A stretch of DNA of 64,000 bases from Betaproteobacteria bacterium. GTDB taxonomy: Bacteria; Pseudomonadota; Gammaproteobacteria; Burkholderiales; Rhodocyclaceae. A program made the translations under genes and the position numbers. The notes under the pieces are model-generated. The model was given only the letters and a program-made list of their open reading frames with translations. It ran no database searches and was not told where the DNA came from. Position 1 is the first letter of the stretch. Every line of letters begins with the position of its first letter. Of the stretch, positions 40,498-54,530 are shown piece after piece. The DNA lies in assembly GCA_009779265.1 (NCBI GenBank), contig WREP01000003.1, positions 1 through 64,000 of the forward strand, given 5' to 3'.

Positions 40498-41511
40498 ATG
40501 GCACGACGCACACTGGCTCGCTACCTGATCGAGGAACAACGCGACAAGGGCATCATCACCGGCGATCTCAAGCTCCTGTTGGAAGTCGTCGCCCGCGCCT
40601 GCAAGGCCATTTCCATCACCATCGGCAAGGGTGGTCTCGGCGGCGTACTCGGCGAGGCCGGCAGCGACAACATCCAGGGCGAGGCGCAAAAGAAGCTCGA
40701 TGTGCTGTCCAACGAAATCCTGCTCGAAGCCAACGAATGGGGCGGCCATCTGGCGGCCATGGCTTCCGAGGAAATGGATCTGCCGCACCTGGTGCCGCAC
40801 CGCTTCCCCAAGGGCGAATATCTGCTCATCTTCGATCCGCTCGATGGTTCCTCGAACATTGACGTCAATGTCTCGATCGGCACCATTTTCTCGGTGCTCA
40901 AGTGCCCCGAAGGCGCCGACCTGAGCACGCAGCAGGCGGCCGAAAAAGCCTTCCTGCAACCGGGCAGAGCCCAGGTCGCCGCCGGCTACGCGGTGTACGG
41001 CCCGACCACGCTCCTGGTGTTGAGCGTCGGCGACGGCGTCGCGGTATTCACCCTCGACCGCGAGCAGGGCCAGTTCGTGCTGACCCAGGAAAATATCCGC
41101 ATTCCCGAAGAAAGCAATGAATTCGCCATCAACATGGCCAACCAACGCTTCTGGGAAGCGCCGATGCAAGGCCACATCGCCAACCTGCTCGCCGGTAAGC
41201 AAGGCCCGCTGGGCAAGGATTACAACATGCGCTGGGTGGCCTCGATGGTGGCCGATGTGCATCGCATCATGACCCGCGGCGGTACCTTCATGTACCCGAT
41301 GGACGAAAAAATGCGCGCCAAGGGCGGCAAGCTGCGCCTGCTCTACGAGGCCAACCCGATGGCCTACCTGATCGAACAGGCCGGCGGCGGCGCCAGTACC
41401 GGCCGCCAGCGCATCCTCGACATCGTGCCCGATCGCCTGCATCAGCGGGTGCCGGTCATTCTCGGCTCGCGCCTTGAAGTCGAGCGCGCCGTCGCCTGTC
41501 ATTCCGCCTGA
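40498..41511 (+). CDS. fbp: Class 1 fructose-1,6-bisphosphatase
   Basis: [63 protein letters not shown]. Confidence 0.96.
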   Translation: MARRTLARYLIEEQRDKGIITGDLKLLLEVVARACKAISITIGKGGLGGVLGEAGSDNIQGEAQKKLDVLSNEILLEANEWGGHLAAMASEEMDLPHLVPHRFPKGEYLLIFDPLDGSSNIDVNVSIGTIFSVLKCPEGADLSTQQAAEKAFLQPGRAQVAAGYAVYGPTTLLVLSVGDGVAVFTLDREQGQFVLTQENIRIPEESNEFAINMANQRFWEAPMQGHIANLLAGKQGPLGKDYNMRWVASMVADVHRIMTRGGTFMYPMDEKMRAKGGKLRLLYEANPMAYLIEQAGGGASTGRQRILDIVPDRLHQRVPVILGSRLEVERAVACHSA

Positions 41512-41614
41512 GTCATCGCCGCTACCCGCCGCCCGGAAAGCGGCGCCGCGCCAGACAACAACCGCTGTTTTCCTGATAACCTCCACACCCTTTTATCACC
41601 TGAATGACTGCCTC

Positions 41615-44649
<3,035 letters not shown>

Positions 44650-44658
44650 TTGGCGATC

Positions 44659-44707
44659 CCGCGGGGCGGACAGCCGTGTGACGGCCGCTCCGCCCCGCGG
44701 CTTTTAA
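44659..44707 (+). terminator. Strong hairpin downstream of gap (terminator/attenuator)
   Basis: CCGCGGGGCGGA ... TCCGCCCCGCGG followed by CTTTTAAA. Confidence 0.7.
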
Positions 44708-44725
44708 ATTCAGGAGAATTCCCCG

Positions 44726-45910
44726 ATGGCAAATTTCATTCGCATGACGGATCTCAATCTGACCGGCAAGCGCGTCCTGATTCGCGCCGATCTCAACGTG
44801 CCGGTCAGCGCTGGCAAGGTCACTTCGGACGCGCGCATCACCGCCTCGATGGCGACCATCGAGCACTGCCTCAAGGCTGGCGCCAAAGTGATGGTGACTT
44901 CCCACCTTGGCCGTCCCGAAGAAGGCAAGTGGAGCGAGGAAAATTCGCTCAAGCCGGTGGCCGACAACATCGCCGCCCGCCTGGGCAAGCCGGTGCGCCT
45001 CGTCAAGGATTGGGTTGACGGCGGCTTCGACGTGGCGCCGGGCGAACTGGCGGTGCTGGAAAACTGCCGCTTCAACAAGGGCGAAAAGAAAAATGTCGAG
45101 GAAACGGCCAAGAAATACGCTGCCCTGTGCGATGTATTCGTCATGGACGCCTTCGGCACCGCGCACCGCGCCGAAGCCACGACCTACGGCGTCGCCCAAT
45201 ACGCGCCGGTGGCCTGCGCCGGCATCCTGCTCACCGAGGAACTGGACGCGCTCGACAAGGCGCTGGCCAACCCGGCCCGGCCGATGGTCGCCATCGTCGG
45301 CGGCAGCAAGGTGTCGACCAAGCTGACCGTACTCGAATCGCTGGCGGAAAAATGCGAGCAACTGGTGGTCGGCGGCGGCATCGCCAACACCTTCCTCAAA
45401 GCGGCCGGCAAACAAATCGGCAAGTCGCTGTGCGAGGACGATCTGGTGCCGACGGCGCAGGCGTTGATGCAAAAAATGGCGGCGCGCGGCGCGACCATTC
45501 CCATTGCCACCGACGTGGTGGTCGGCAAGCAGTTCGACGCCAACGAACCGGCGGTGAACAAGAGCGCCGACGCCGTGACCGCCGACGACATGATCTTCGA
45601 CATCGGCCCTGACAGCGCCCAGCAACTCGCCGACATCATCATGAAGGCCGGCACCGTGGTCTGGAACGGCCCGGTCGGCGTGTTTGAATTCGACCAGTTC
45701 GGCGCCGGCACGAAGAAAATCGCCGACGCCATCGCCGCCACCCAAGCCTTCACCCTGGCGGGCGGCGGCGACACCATCGCGGCCATCCAGAAATACGACA
45801 TCTACGACAAGGTTTCGTACATTTCCACAGCGGGCGGCGCTTTCCTCGAATATCTCGAAGGCAAGACCCTGCCGGCGGTTGAAATGCTGGAACAACGCGC
45901 CAAGAAGTAA
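44726..45910 (+). CDS. pgk: Phosphoglycerate kinase
   Basis: [51 protein letters not shown]. Confidence 0.97.
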   Translation: MANFIRMTDLNLTGKRVLIRADLNVPVSAGKVTSDARITASMATIEHCLKAGAKVMVTSHLGRPEEGKWSEENSLKPVADNIAARLGKPVRLVKDWVDGGFDVAPGELAVLENCRFNKGEKKNVEETAKKYAALCDVFVMDAFGTAHRAEATTYGVAQYAPVACAGILLTEELDALDKALANPARPMVAIVGGSKVSTKLTVLESLAEKCEQLVVGGGIANTFLKAAGKQIGKSLCEDDLVPTAQALMQKMAARGATIPIATDVVVGKQFDANEPAVNKSADAVTADDMIFDIGPDSAQQLADIIMKAGTVVWNGPVGVFEFDQFGAGTKKIADAIAATQAFTLAGGGDTIAAIQKYDIYDKVSYISTAGGAFLEYLEGKTLPAVEMLEQRAKK

Positions 45911-45983
45911 AGACGGCTCACGGCGGGCCGGCAAGACAAGCCGGCCCCGCCGCCAATCGCCGACAGTCAGTCAGAGGTTAGCC

Positions 45984-47423
45984 ATGTTACGCAGAACCAA
46001 AATCGTCGCCACTCTTGGCCCCGCTTCCAATACACCGGAAGCCCTGGAACGCATCGTCCGCGCTGGCGTGGACGTGGTGCGCCTGAATTTTTCGCACGGC
46101 ACCGCCGAGGATCACCAACGGCGGGCGGAAATGGTACGCGCGGCGGCGCGGATGGCGGGGCGCACGGTCGGCATCCTGGCCGACCTGCAAGGCCCGAAAA
46201 TTCGCGTGCGCAAATTCGAGAAGGGCGAGATCGAACTCGCTCCGGGCGATCATTTCATCCTCGACGCGGCCTGGGACAAGCCCGGCAATCAGGAGCGCGT
46301 CGGCCTGGATTACCAGGAACTGCCGAACGATGTCGCCGTCGGCGACGTGCTGTTGCTCAACGACGGCATGCTGGAATTCCATGTCACCGCGGTGCGCGGT
46401 TCCGAAGTGCATTGCACGGTGGTGCGCGGCGGCGCGCTGTCCAACAACAAGGGCATCAACCGCAAGGGCGGCGGCCTGACGGCGCCGGCTCTGACCGACA
46501 AGGACAAGGAAGACATCAAGACCGCCGCACAAATCGGGGCGGATTTTCTCGCCATCTCCTTCCCGCGCTGCGCTGGCGACATCGAGCTGGCGCGCGAACT
46601 GATGCAGGCGGCGGGCGGCAGGAGCCTCCTGGTGGCGAAAATCGAGCGCGCCGAGGCGATTCCGGTGCTGGACGAAATCATCGCGGCAGCGGACGCCATC
46701 ATGGTGGCGCGCGGCGATCTGGCGGTGGAAGTCGGCGAAGCCGCCGTGCCGGGCTTGCAGAAGCGCATGATCCGCCTCGCCCGCGCCCGCGCCAAGCTGG
46801 TCATCACGGCCACCCAGATGATGGAATCCATGATCAGCAACCCGATCCCGACGCGCGCCGAAGTCTCCGACGTAGCCAACGCCGTGCTGGACGGCACCGA
46901 TGCGGTCATGCTGTCGGCGGAAACGGCGGTCGGCGAATACCCCGTCGAAACGGTGACAGCCATGGCCCGCATCTGCCGCCAGGCGGAACGGGAACGGGTA
47001 GACAGCCTCGAAGATCGCCGCCTGGTGGACAACAAGTGCAGCCGCATCGACCAGTCCATTGCCATGTCGGCGCTGTACGCGGCCTCGCATTTCAATGTCA
47101 AGGCCATCGTCGCCCTCACCCAGTCCGGCTCCACGGCGCTGTGGATGTCGCGTGTTTCCGCTGGCGTGCCGATTTTCGCGCTGACGCCGGTGCAGGAAAC
47201 CTTGACCAAGGTGACGCTCTTTTCCGGCGTGCATCCCATCGCCTTCCATTCCGCCTCGCAGTATCCCTCCGTCGTCCTGCACGAGGCCGAGCAGGAACTG
47301 AAACGCCTCGGCATGGTGGAAGATGGCGACCTGATGGTGATGACCGTGGGCGAAGCCATCGGCGAAAGCGGCCACACCAACACGCTGAAAATCGTTCGCG
47401 TCGGCGAGCTGCAAATCAACTAG
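45984..47423 (+). CDS. pyk: Pyruvate kinase
   Basis: MLRRTKIVATLGPASNTPEALERIVRAGVDVVRLNFSHG, IMVARGDLAVEVG, TATQMMESMISNPIPTRAEVSDVANAVLDGTDAVMLSAETAVG. Confidence 0.97.
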   Translation: MLRRTKIVATLGPASNTPEALERIVRAGVDVVRLNFSHGTAEDHQRRAEMVRAAARMAGRTVGILADLQGPKIRVRKFEKGEIELAPGDHFILDAAWDKPGNQERVGLDYQELPNDVAVGDVLLLNDGMLEFHVTAVRGSEVHCTVVRGGALSNNKGINRKGGGLTAPALTDKDKEDIKTAAQIGADFLAISFPRCAGDIELARELMQAAGGRSLLVAKIERAEAIPVLDEIIAAADAIMVARGDLAVEVGEAAVPGLQKRMIRLARARAKLVITATQMMESMISNPIPTRAEVSDVANAVLDGTDAVMLSAETAVGEYPVETVTAMARICRQAERERVDSLEDRRLVDNKCSRIDQSIAMSALYAASHFNVKAIVALTQSGSTALWMSRVSAGVPIFALTPVQETLTKVTLFSGVHPIAFHSASQYPSVVLHEAEQELKRLGMVEDGDLMVMTVGEAIGESGHTNTLKIVRVGELQIN

Positions 47424-47464
47424 AATAAAAATTTACCCACAACATCATCAAAAGGGGAGTTCTC

Positions 47465-48529
47465 ATGCCACTCGTTTCCATGCGTCAACTGCTCGACCAC
47501 GCCGCCGAAAATGGCTACGGCCTGCCCGCCTTCAACGTCAATAACATGGAGCAGGTCTGGGCCATCTGCGAAGCCGCCCACCAGATCGACGCCCCGGTCA
47601 TCATGCAAGCCTCGGCCGGCGCCCGCAAATATGCCGGCGAACCCTTCCTCCGCCACCAGATCCTGGCCGCCCTGGAAGCCTACCCGCACCTGCCCATCGT
47701 CATGCATCAGGATCACGGCCAAAGCCCGGCCGTGTGCATGAGCGCCATCCGCTCCGGCTTCACCTCGGTGATGATGGATGGCTCGCTGGAAGCCGACGGC
47801 AAGACCACCTCTTCCTACGAATACAACGTCGCCGTCTCCCGCGAAGTCGTCAAATTCGCCCACGCCATCGGCGTCTCGGTCGAGGCCGAACTGGGCGTGC
47901 TCGGTTCGCTGGAAACCATGAAGGGCGACAAGGAAGACGGCCACGGCGCCGATGGCATCATGACCCGCGAACAACTGCTGACCGATCCCGCCCAGGCCGC
48001 CGACTTCGTCAAGCAAACCAATTGCGACGCCTTGGCCATCGCCATCGGCACCAGTCACGGCGCCTACAAATTCACCAAGAAGCCGACCGGCGACATCCTC
48101 GCCATCGACCGCATCAAGGAAATCCACGCCCGCATCCCCAACACCCACTTGGTCATGCACGGTTCTTCCAGCGTGCCGCAGGAACTCTTGGCGGAAATCC
48201 GCCAATTCGGCGGCGACATGAAGGAAACCTACGGCGTGCCGGTCGAGGAAATTGTCAACGGCATCAAGCACGGCGTGCGCAAGGTCAATATCGACACCGA
48301 CATCCGCCTGGCGATGACCGGCGCCATCCGCCGCTACTTCGCCGAAAACCCCGGCAAGTTCGACCCGCGCGACTACCTCAAGCCGGCCCGCGAAGCCGCC
48401 AAGAAAATCTGCCTCGCCCGCTACGAAGCCTTCGGCTGCGCCGGCCGCGCCAGCCAGATCAAGGTAGTCCCGATGGAAAAAATGGCCGACCGTTACGCCA
48501 AGGGCGAGTTGAACCAGATCGCCAAGTAA
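47465..48529 (+). CDS. fba: Fructose-bisphosphate aldolase class II
   Basis: [51 protein letters not shown]. Confidence 0.96.
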   Translation: MPLVSMRQLLDHAAENGYGLPAFNVNNMEQVWAICEAAHQIDAPVIMQASAGARKYAGEPFLRHQILAALEAYPHLPIVMHQDHGQSPAVCMSAIRSGFTSVMMDGSLEADGKTTSSYEYNVAVSREVVKFAHAIGVSVEAELGVLGSLETMKGDKEDGHGADGIMTREQLLTDPAQAADFVKQTNCDALAIAIGTSHGAYKFTKKPTGDILAIDRIKEIHARIPNTHLVMHGSSSVPQELLAEIRQFGGDMKETYGVPVEEIVNGIKHGVRKVNIDTDIRLAMTGAIRRYFAENPGKFDPRDYLKPAREAAKKICLARYEAFGCAGRASQIKVVPMEKMADRYAKGELNQIAK

Positions 48530-48566
48530 GCATGCCGCGCCGGGCAGCCCCGGCTAGCGCCCCACA

Positions 48567-48595
48567 AGAACCCGGAGCAATCCGGGTTCTTTTTT
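48567..48595 (+). terminator. Rho-independent terminator downstream of fba
   Basis: AGAACCCGGA gcaa TCCGGGTTCT TTTTT. Confidence 0.85.
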
Positions 48596-48697
48596 GCCGG
48601 CGCGCCAGCACGCGCCGACGCTTATGATATTGGCGATACCGCGTGGCATATTCGGCCTACAATCCGGCTTACGCCTGTCCGCCGGGGAGATGCCGCC

Positions 48698-49672
48698 ATG
48701 CTGTTCATCACCAGCCGTATGCCGACGATCAACACCGAACCCGAGTTCAACCGGAATTTCGTGTTCGACCTGAAAAACAATTCCTCCAGCCGCAGCTTCT
48801 TCTGCTGTCAGCGCCACAAAAAGGGCCAGTACGAGGAAATCGGCAGCGCGGCCTTGCTGCAAGCCCTGAAAAACTCGAAATACCGGCAGGTGCTGGTATA
48901 CATCCACGGCTTCTCCAAGCTGCCCGAAGATGTCTTTGCCAGCGCCAGTGAACTCCAGAAACTGTGCGACAAACAAAAAACCGGCGAAGTGCTGGTCGTG
49001 CCGCTGATCTGGCCGTGCGACGCCGACTTCGGCATCATCAAGGACTACTGGGACGACCAGAAAGCGGCCGACCAGAGCGCCTTCACCTTCGCCCGCTTGA
49101 TGCAGCGCTTCATGAAATGGCGCAACGACAACCCCGACGACGATCCCTGCCTCAAGCGCATCAATGTACTCGCCCACTCCATGGGCAACCGCGTGCTGCG
49201 CCAGACCCTCGCCAACTGGCGTCGCTACGACCAGCCGCAAGGTCTGCCCCTGCTGTTCCGCAACAGCTTTCTGGTCGCCGCCGACATCGTCAACGAATCG
49301 CTGCACAAGGGCGAAGAAGGCGAACTCATCAGCCACGCCTCGCGCAATGTGGTGGTCTATTACGCCTCCGACGATCTGGCGCTGCGCGCCAGCAAGGTCT
49401 CCAACCTGAAAAATGGCGAAGCCTCGCGCCGCCTCGGCCACAGCGGGCCGGAAAACATGGACAGGACGCCGAAGAACGTCTATGCCATCGACTGCGACGA
49501 CATCAACACCCAATACGACCCGCCAATTGGCCACGTCTATTTCAGCTCCAGCACGAAAAAGGGCGAACCCGGCCTGGTTTTTCTCCACATCTTCCAGACC
49601 ATGCTGACTGGCCGCGTCTTCCCCAATGACGAATTCCGCAAGTCGAGCATCATTGGGATGAGCAAGACCTAG
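48698..49672 (+). CDS. Alpha/beta-hydrolase (DUF900-like)
   Basis: VLVYIHGFSKLPEDVFASASELQKL, INVLAHSMGNRVLRQTL. Confidence 0.75.
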   Translation: MLFITSRMPTINTEPEFNRNFVFDLKNNSSSRSFFCCQRHKKGQYEEIGSAALLQALKNSKYRQVLVYIHGFSKLPEDVFASASELQKLCDKQKTGEVLVVPLIWPCDADFGIIKDYWDDQKAADQSAFTFARLMQRFMKWRNDNPDDDPCLKRINVLAHSMGNRVLRQTLANWRRYDQPQGLPLLFRNSFLVAADIVNESLHKGEEGELISHASRNVVVYYASDDLALRASKVSNLKNGEASRRLGHSGPENMDRTPKNVYAIDCDDINTQYDPPIGHVYFSSSTKKGEPGLVFLHIFQTMLTGRVFPNDEFRKSSIIGMSKT

Positions 49673-49734
49673 GGTGACGAAGCGGGTGTTACAATATGCT
49701 GCACTGCAACATTTTTTCTCTCCTGTCCGCCGCC

Positions 49735-51045
49735 ATGCACCCACGCCTGATCCTTACTGAATTGCAAGAACACCCGCTGCGCCAGCGCCTCGATAACGAG
49801 TTCCACGCCCGGCCGCCAGTGCCGCTGGCCGGGCCGACGCTGGTTTCGCATCTGGTTTTCAAGCACGACCCGACCAGCGCCCAGGAAGAACGCGACAACA
49901 TTGCCAAGCTGTGCCAGAGCCATGTCTGCACCTCGATCGACAGCTCGGATTCGCACCTGATGCTGGAAACCGCCGCCTTCCGCGTGCGCTGGGAACTGCA
50001 TACCGAATTTTCCAGTTACACCTTTTTCAAGGAACTGAACAGCGGCGAAACCCTGCACCCGGACGCCACCGCCTTCGACGCCGTGCATCCCGAGTGGTTC
50101 GCCGGCATTCCCGGCAAGCTGATGGTCGCCGCCCAGGTCGAATTACGCGATACCGCCGAGATCAACCCGGAGTCAGTGCTCGCCAACTTGATGCCAAGCG
50201 GGCGGACGGTGGTGGCCTCGAGAATTTCCGACGAGTCGGCGTGGATATTCACCGATTTCAAAATCGACAACGGTTTTTCGCGCTTTCTCCTGCTCAACGA
50301 CGGCATGACCCAGCGTCAGGCCGGACGCGCCGTGCAGCGCCTGGTCGAGATCGAAACCTACCGCATGATGGCCCTGCTCGCCCTGCCGGTCGCCAAGGAA
50401 GTCGGCCGCTGGCTGCACGAGAGCGAAAAGCAGTTGGCCGAACTGATGGATCGCATCGGCCAGACCCGTACGCCGGACGACGGGCGCGCCGTGCTCTCGG
50501 CGCTGTCGACCCTGGCAGCCCAGGTCGAGCATTCGGTGGCCCGTACCACTTTCCGCTTCGGCGGCGCTGCCGCCTATCACGGCCTGGTCATGCAGCGCAT
50601 CGAGGAATTGCGCGAAACGCGCATTCCCGGCCTGCCGATCTTCGCCGAATTCATGCAGCGCCGCCTCTTGCCGGCGATGAAAACCTGCGAGGCCATCAGC
50701 CACCGGCAGGAAGAACTCTCGGCCCGCGTCGCCCGCAACAGCCAGTTGCTGCGCACCCGCGTGGATATCGAACTGGAACACCAGAACCAGCAACTGCTGG
50801 CGCAAATGAACCGCCGCGCCAAACTGCAACTGCGCTTGCAGGAAACGGTCGAGGGGCTGTCGGTGGTCGTGCTCAGCTACTACGGCTCGCAACTGGTGAA
50901 CTACATCGCCAAGGCCAGCAAGTCCCTGCACCATACCGACACCGATCTGATTACCGCCCTGTCGATTCCCCTCATCGCCGCCCTCGTCGCCTGGGGCACC
51001 CGGCGCATGCGCAAAAAGCTGGCGGCGGAGGAAGGGGGCGGTTAG
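49735..51045 (+). CDS. DUF3422 family protein with C-terminal membrane segment
   Basis: HPRLILTELQEHPLRQRLDNEFHARPPVPLAGPTLVSHLVF; C-terminal LVNYIAKASKSLHHTDTDLITALSIPLIAALVAW. Confidence 0.8.
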   Translation: MHPRLILTELQEHPLRQRLDNEFHARPPVPLAGPTLVSHLVFKHDPTSAQEERDNIAKLCQSHVCTSIDSSDSHLMLETAAFRVRWELHTEFSSYTFFKELNSGETLHPDATAFDAVHPEWFAGIPGKLMVAAQVELRDTAEINPESVLANLMPSGRTVVASRISDESAWIFTDFKIDNGFSRFLLLNDGMTQRQAGRAVQRLVEIETYRMMALLALPVAKEVGRWLHESEKQLAELMDRIGQTRTPDDGRAVLSALSTLAAQVEHSVARTTFRFGGAAAYHGLVMQRIEELRETRIPGLPIFAEFMQRRLLPAMKTCEAISHRQEELSARVARNSQLLRTRVDIELEHQNQQLLAQMNRRAKLQLRLQETVEGLSVVVLSYYGSQLVNYIAKASKSLHHTDTDLITALSIPLIAALVAWGTRRMRKKLAAEEGGG

Positions 51046-51113
51046 AGTGGCTTTGGTTCAATTTCTGGATAGCTTTGTCGCTGTGCTCCTCGCCATGACC
51101 GAGCGGGAATAGC

Positions 51114-51143
51114 CGTCATTGCGAGCGCAGCGAAGCAATCCAG
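51114..51143 (+). repeat. REP-like element copy 1 (CGTCATTGCGAGCGCAGCGAAGCAATCCAG)
   Basis: Same core as copies at 53.7-53.8 kb. Confidence 0.75.
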
Positions 51144-51196
51144 TTTTCTTGCCAACGATGTCGCGTGCGGCCATGCGATCATCCGATGTATGACAA

Positions 51197-51685
51197 TTAG
51201 CAACCGGGGTCAATGGCGGTTTCAAGCAGGGTGCGCGGAACACGGTTTGAGCAGCCAATGACGCATGAATACATGCCATCCCCAGCTTTGTTTTCGCCCT
51301 TGTATTGGTAAACAACGCCAGAAAGTGCGTTCTTGGGCTGAGCGGCACAGGAAATGAACCTTGTATCCTTTGCGAACAGCATGATGCACTGTGAATTGTT
51401 GAAGATTTCGGGTGCCCTGGCAGTTGGGGCCGCGTTTGCCAGCATTCCAATTACATCATTCGGGGAGTCAGGCGCGACAGAGATGTTTGGTGGCAGAGGA
51501 AAGTCAGCAAGTCGGGATGGATCTGGGGATGCTCCTCCAACTTGAAACGAAAAACTTCGGCCCGCTTTCGACTTGCCAACAATTTCCGATTCGGCAGCTA
51601 CGGCTGACGAAGCGGCGAGGGAGATGAGCGTAGCGACAGCAATCAAGAACACAAACAAGCGATGAGCAGGAGTTCTGAAAGGCAT
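51197..51685 (-). CDS. Hypothetical secreted protein
   Basis: MPFRTPAHRLFVFLIAVATLISLAASSAVAAES signal peptide. Confidence 0.55.
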   Translation of the reverse strand: MPFRTPAHRLFVFLIAVATLISLAASSAVAAESEIVGKSKAGRSFSFQVGGASPDPSRLADFPLPPNISVAPDSPNDVIGMLANAAPTARAPEIFNNSQCIMLFAKDTRFISCAAQPKNALSGVVYQYKGENKAGDGMYSCVIGCSNRVPRTLLETAIDPGC

Positions 51686-51888
51686 GAGATGGATTGCGTG
51701 AAGTATGCGTAGCTCGGATTGTAGCAAGGCGGACCAGGCCGAAGGCGCTGTCCGGCGGGTGTGATTTCTGGCGCAATGCAAGGGTACGACCCGTCCCGGT
51801 GGTAGCAATCCGGGCCGCGCTTGCTGACCGCCGAGAAAGCCGCCGGCCACTGATTTACAATTCACTTTTTGCCTTTCGGACAACCGCC

Positions 51889-52821
51889 GTGACCGCACCG
51901 CTTTTTGCATCCTCCATCGCCAGCCTGCCGCTGCTTTCCAAGGGCAAGGTCCGCGACATCTACGCCATCGACGCCGACAAGCTGTTGATCGTCACCACCG
52001 ACCGCCTGTCGGCCTTCGATGTCATCCTGCCCGATCCGATTCCGAGGAAGGGCGAGGTCTTGCAGGCCGTCGCCAATTTCTGGTTTGAGAAACTCGGCCA
52101 CATCGTGCCCAACCAGTTGACCGGCATTGATCCCGAATCCGTGGTCGCAGCCAGCGAGCGCGAACAGGTGCGCGGCCGCGCCGTCGTGGTGAAGCGCCTC
52201 AAGCCGCTGCCCATCGAGGCCGTGGTGCGCGGCTATGTTATCGGTTCCGGCTGGAAGGATTACCAGCAGAGCGGCGGCATTTGCGGCATCGCCCTGCCGG
52301 CCGGCCTGAAAATGGCGGAGAAGCTGCCGCAGCCGATCTTCACCCCGGCAACCAAGGCCGAGGTCGGCGACCATGACGAGAATGTCTCCTTTGAACAAGC
52401 CGCCGCCAATTGCGACGCGGCGCTCAACGACCTGCTCCAGGGTACCGGCAAAACGGGCGCGCAACTTTGCGCCGAGGCCCGCGACGCCGCCATCCGTCTG
52501 TACCAGGAAGCCGCCGATTACGCCGCGACGCGCGGCATCATCATCGCCGACACCAAGTTCGAATTCGGCATCGACGCCGTCGGCGCCCTGCACCTGATCG
52601 ACGAGGCGCTGACCCCGGATTCCTCACGCTTCTGACCGGCCGACCAGTACGCCGCCGGCAGCAATCCGCCCTCCTACGACAAGCAATACGTGCGCGACTA
52701 TCTGGAAACCCTGGACTGGGGCAAAAAAGCCCCCGGTCCCAAGCTGCCAGCCGAAGTCATCGCCCGTACCAGCGCCAAGTACCTGGAAGCCTGCGAAAAA
52801 CTGACCGGCAAGACGCCATGA
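51889..52821 (+). pseudogene. purC: Phosphoribosylaminoimidazole-succinocarboxamide synthase interrupted by in-frame TGA at 52633-52635
   Basis: [43 protein letters not shown] ... [80 protein letters not shown] sits where Trp (SRFWPAD) is expected. Confidence 0.85.
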
Positions 52822-52840
52822 TTCCATTTTTCGCATTGGC

Positions 52841-53566
52841 ATGAACCTCACCCAAAAGATTGTCGATTTGAAAGCCTGCCTGACTTGGGTTTTGGCTTGC
52901 TGCACGCTCTGCGCTGGAAGCTTGGCGCATGCGGCGCGGCCGATGATTACCGATGATGCCCGCATCACCGACAGCAAAGCCTGTCAATTGGAAAGCTGGC
53001 GCCAAAGGAATCGGGACAGCACCGAATACTGGCTTCTGCCCGCTTGCAACTTCACCGGCAATCTGGAGCTGACCCTGGGGGGCGCATCGACGCATGACGA
53101 CAGCGGCACGCATACGAGCGACATCGTGATTCAAGGCAAGACATTGCTCCGGCCATTGGAAGCCAACGGCTGGGGCATGGCCTTGAGTTTCGGCGCGAAT
53201 CGGCATCCGAACATGGAGAAATCGGGGCGGGATTGGTACGCCAATGCGCTGAACAGTTTTTCCTTGCGCGACGACCGCTTCATCATCCACACCAACATCG
53301 GCTGGCTGCACGCGCAGGAAAGCCGGGCTAACCGGCTGACCTGGGGGCTCGGTTCGGAAACGCAGCTTGCGGCAAAAACCTGGCTGATTGCCGAAACCTT
53401 TGGTCAGGACCGTGGCAGCGCCTTCTATCAACTCGGCCTGCGCCACTGGCTGCTGGTCGATCGAGTGCAAATCGATGTCACCTACGGCAATCGAATGGGA
53501 GGCCATTCGGACGGGCGCTGGATTTCAGTTGGCTTGCGCTTACTCTCCCCACCCTTTTTGCCATAA
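52841..53566 (+). CDS. Hypothetical secreted/outer-membrane beta-barrel-like protein
   Basis: Signal peptide LTWVLACCTLCAGSLAHAARPMITDDARIT; alternating polar/aromatic strands. Confidence 0.55.
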   Translation: MNLTQKIVDLKACLTWVLACCTLCAGSLAHAARPMITDDARITDSKACQLESWRQRNRDSTEYWLLPACNFTGNLELTLGGASTHDDSGTHTSDIVIQGKTLLRPLEANGWGMALSFGANRHPNMEKSGRDWYANALNSFSLRDDRFIIHTNIGWLHAQESRANRLTWGLGSETQLAAKTWLIAETFGQDRGSAFYQLGLRHWLLVDRVQIDVTYGNRMGGHSDGRWISVGLRLLSPPFLP

Positions 53567-53587
53567 CGCCCGCTGCCAATAGCGGCG

Positions 53588-53660
53588 TCCCGAAGTCATC
53601 GTCCGCACCAACGCCAAGTAGCTGGAAGCCTGCGAGAAGCTGACCGGCAAGGCGCTGTAA
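53588..53660 (+). pseudogene. Second, diverged copy of the purC 3' end
   Basis: [22 protein letters not shown] parallels [24 protein letters not shown] at 52750-52821. Confidence 0.8.
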
Positions 53661-53735
53661 AAAGCTGCCCTAAAAATCCGCTTGCGCCCTTCCCGCTTGA
53701 TAGGGACGAGTAATCATCCGCCCCTGTCTCGTCCG

Positions 53736-53814
53736 CTGGATTGCTTCGCTACGCTCGCAATGACGGCTGCCCCCGCGCTGTCATTGCGAGGAGCAAAGCG
53801 ACGAAGCAATCCAG
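53736..53814. repeat. Inverted pair of REP-like elements
   Basis: CTGGATTGCTTCGCTACGCTCGCAATGACG (53736-53765) and GTCATTGCGAGGAGCAAAGCGACGAAGCAATCCAG (53780-53814). Confidence 0.8.
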
Positions 53815-53961
53815 ACCCGGCATTGACGATGTTCTTTGTCATCACCATGGTGTACGGCTCGCACACACCAAGATAACGAAATGAGATTTTCATCAAAGTT
53901 TCTATTGACAAAGAACAGATGATGCGGCATTATGGAATCAAAGATAAGCGGAGGCGCTGAA

Positions 53962-54432
53962 ATGAACTATGACCGAGTGATCGTGGAACTTCTTGGCCGG
54001 GTAGCCACCCTGGAGGACGAAGTTGCCAAACTCAAAGAGGACAGGGTGACGGAGTTGCCTGTTTTTCAGGCAGAGAGCGCAACCCGGAGAGACACAACCC
54101 GCTATTTGTTCAAGGGCCACCTTTACGGAAAAGGTCGACTTGTTCTTGCCGTGGTTCAGGAATACGCCAAGGAACACCCAGGCATTTCCGCAGATGAGCT
54201 GGTTTTGACATTTGACAGGAGGCTTCAGGGCTCTCTGGGTGTTGTCAGAAAACTTGAAGAAGTGAAAAGCTCATACCCGGATTACCAAAGGCGCTTTTTT
54301 ACGTCGCCGGGCGAAGTTGTTCACACAACGTCAGGTGATTGCGTTGTGTGTAGTCAATGGGGGGCTGGCAATATAAACAACTTTGTCCACCGGGCGACCA
54401 ACCTTGGTTTTGCAATAGACGCCAGCGCGTAG
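53962..54432 (+). CDS. Hypothetical protein (AT-rich cassette)
   Basis: N-terminal coiled coil, then RYLFKGHLYGKGRLVLAVVQEYAKEHPGISADELVLTFD...GDCVVCSQWGAGNINNFVHRATNLGFAI. Confidence 0.6.
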   Translation: MNYDRVIVELLGRVATLEDEVAKLKEDRVTELPVFQAESATRRDTTRYLFKGHLYGKGRLVLAVVQEYAKEHPGISADELVLTFDRRLQGSLGVVRKLEEVKSSYPDYQRRFFTSPGEVVHTTSGDCVVCSQWGAGNINNFVHRATNLGFAIDASA

Positions 54433-54530
54433 TGGCAAACAAGGGAACTGATATTACTGGCGAAGAGTTCAATGAGTGGCGCCAGAAATGGCTCAGATTA
54501 ATAGCTCTTGCAAATTAATTGGAGATAGCC

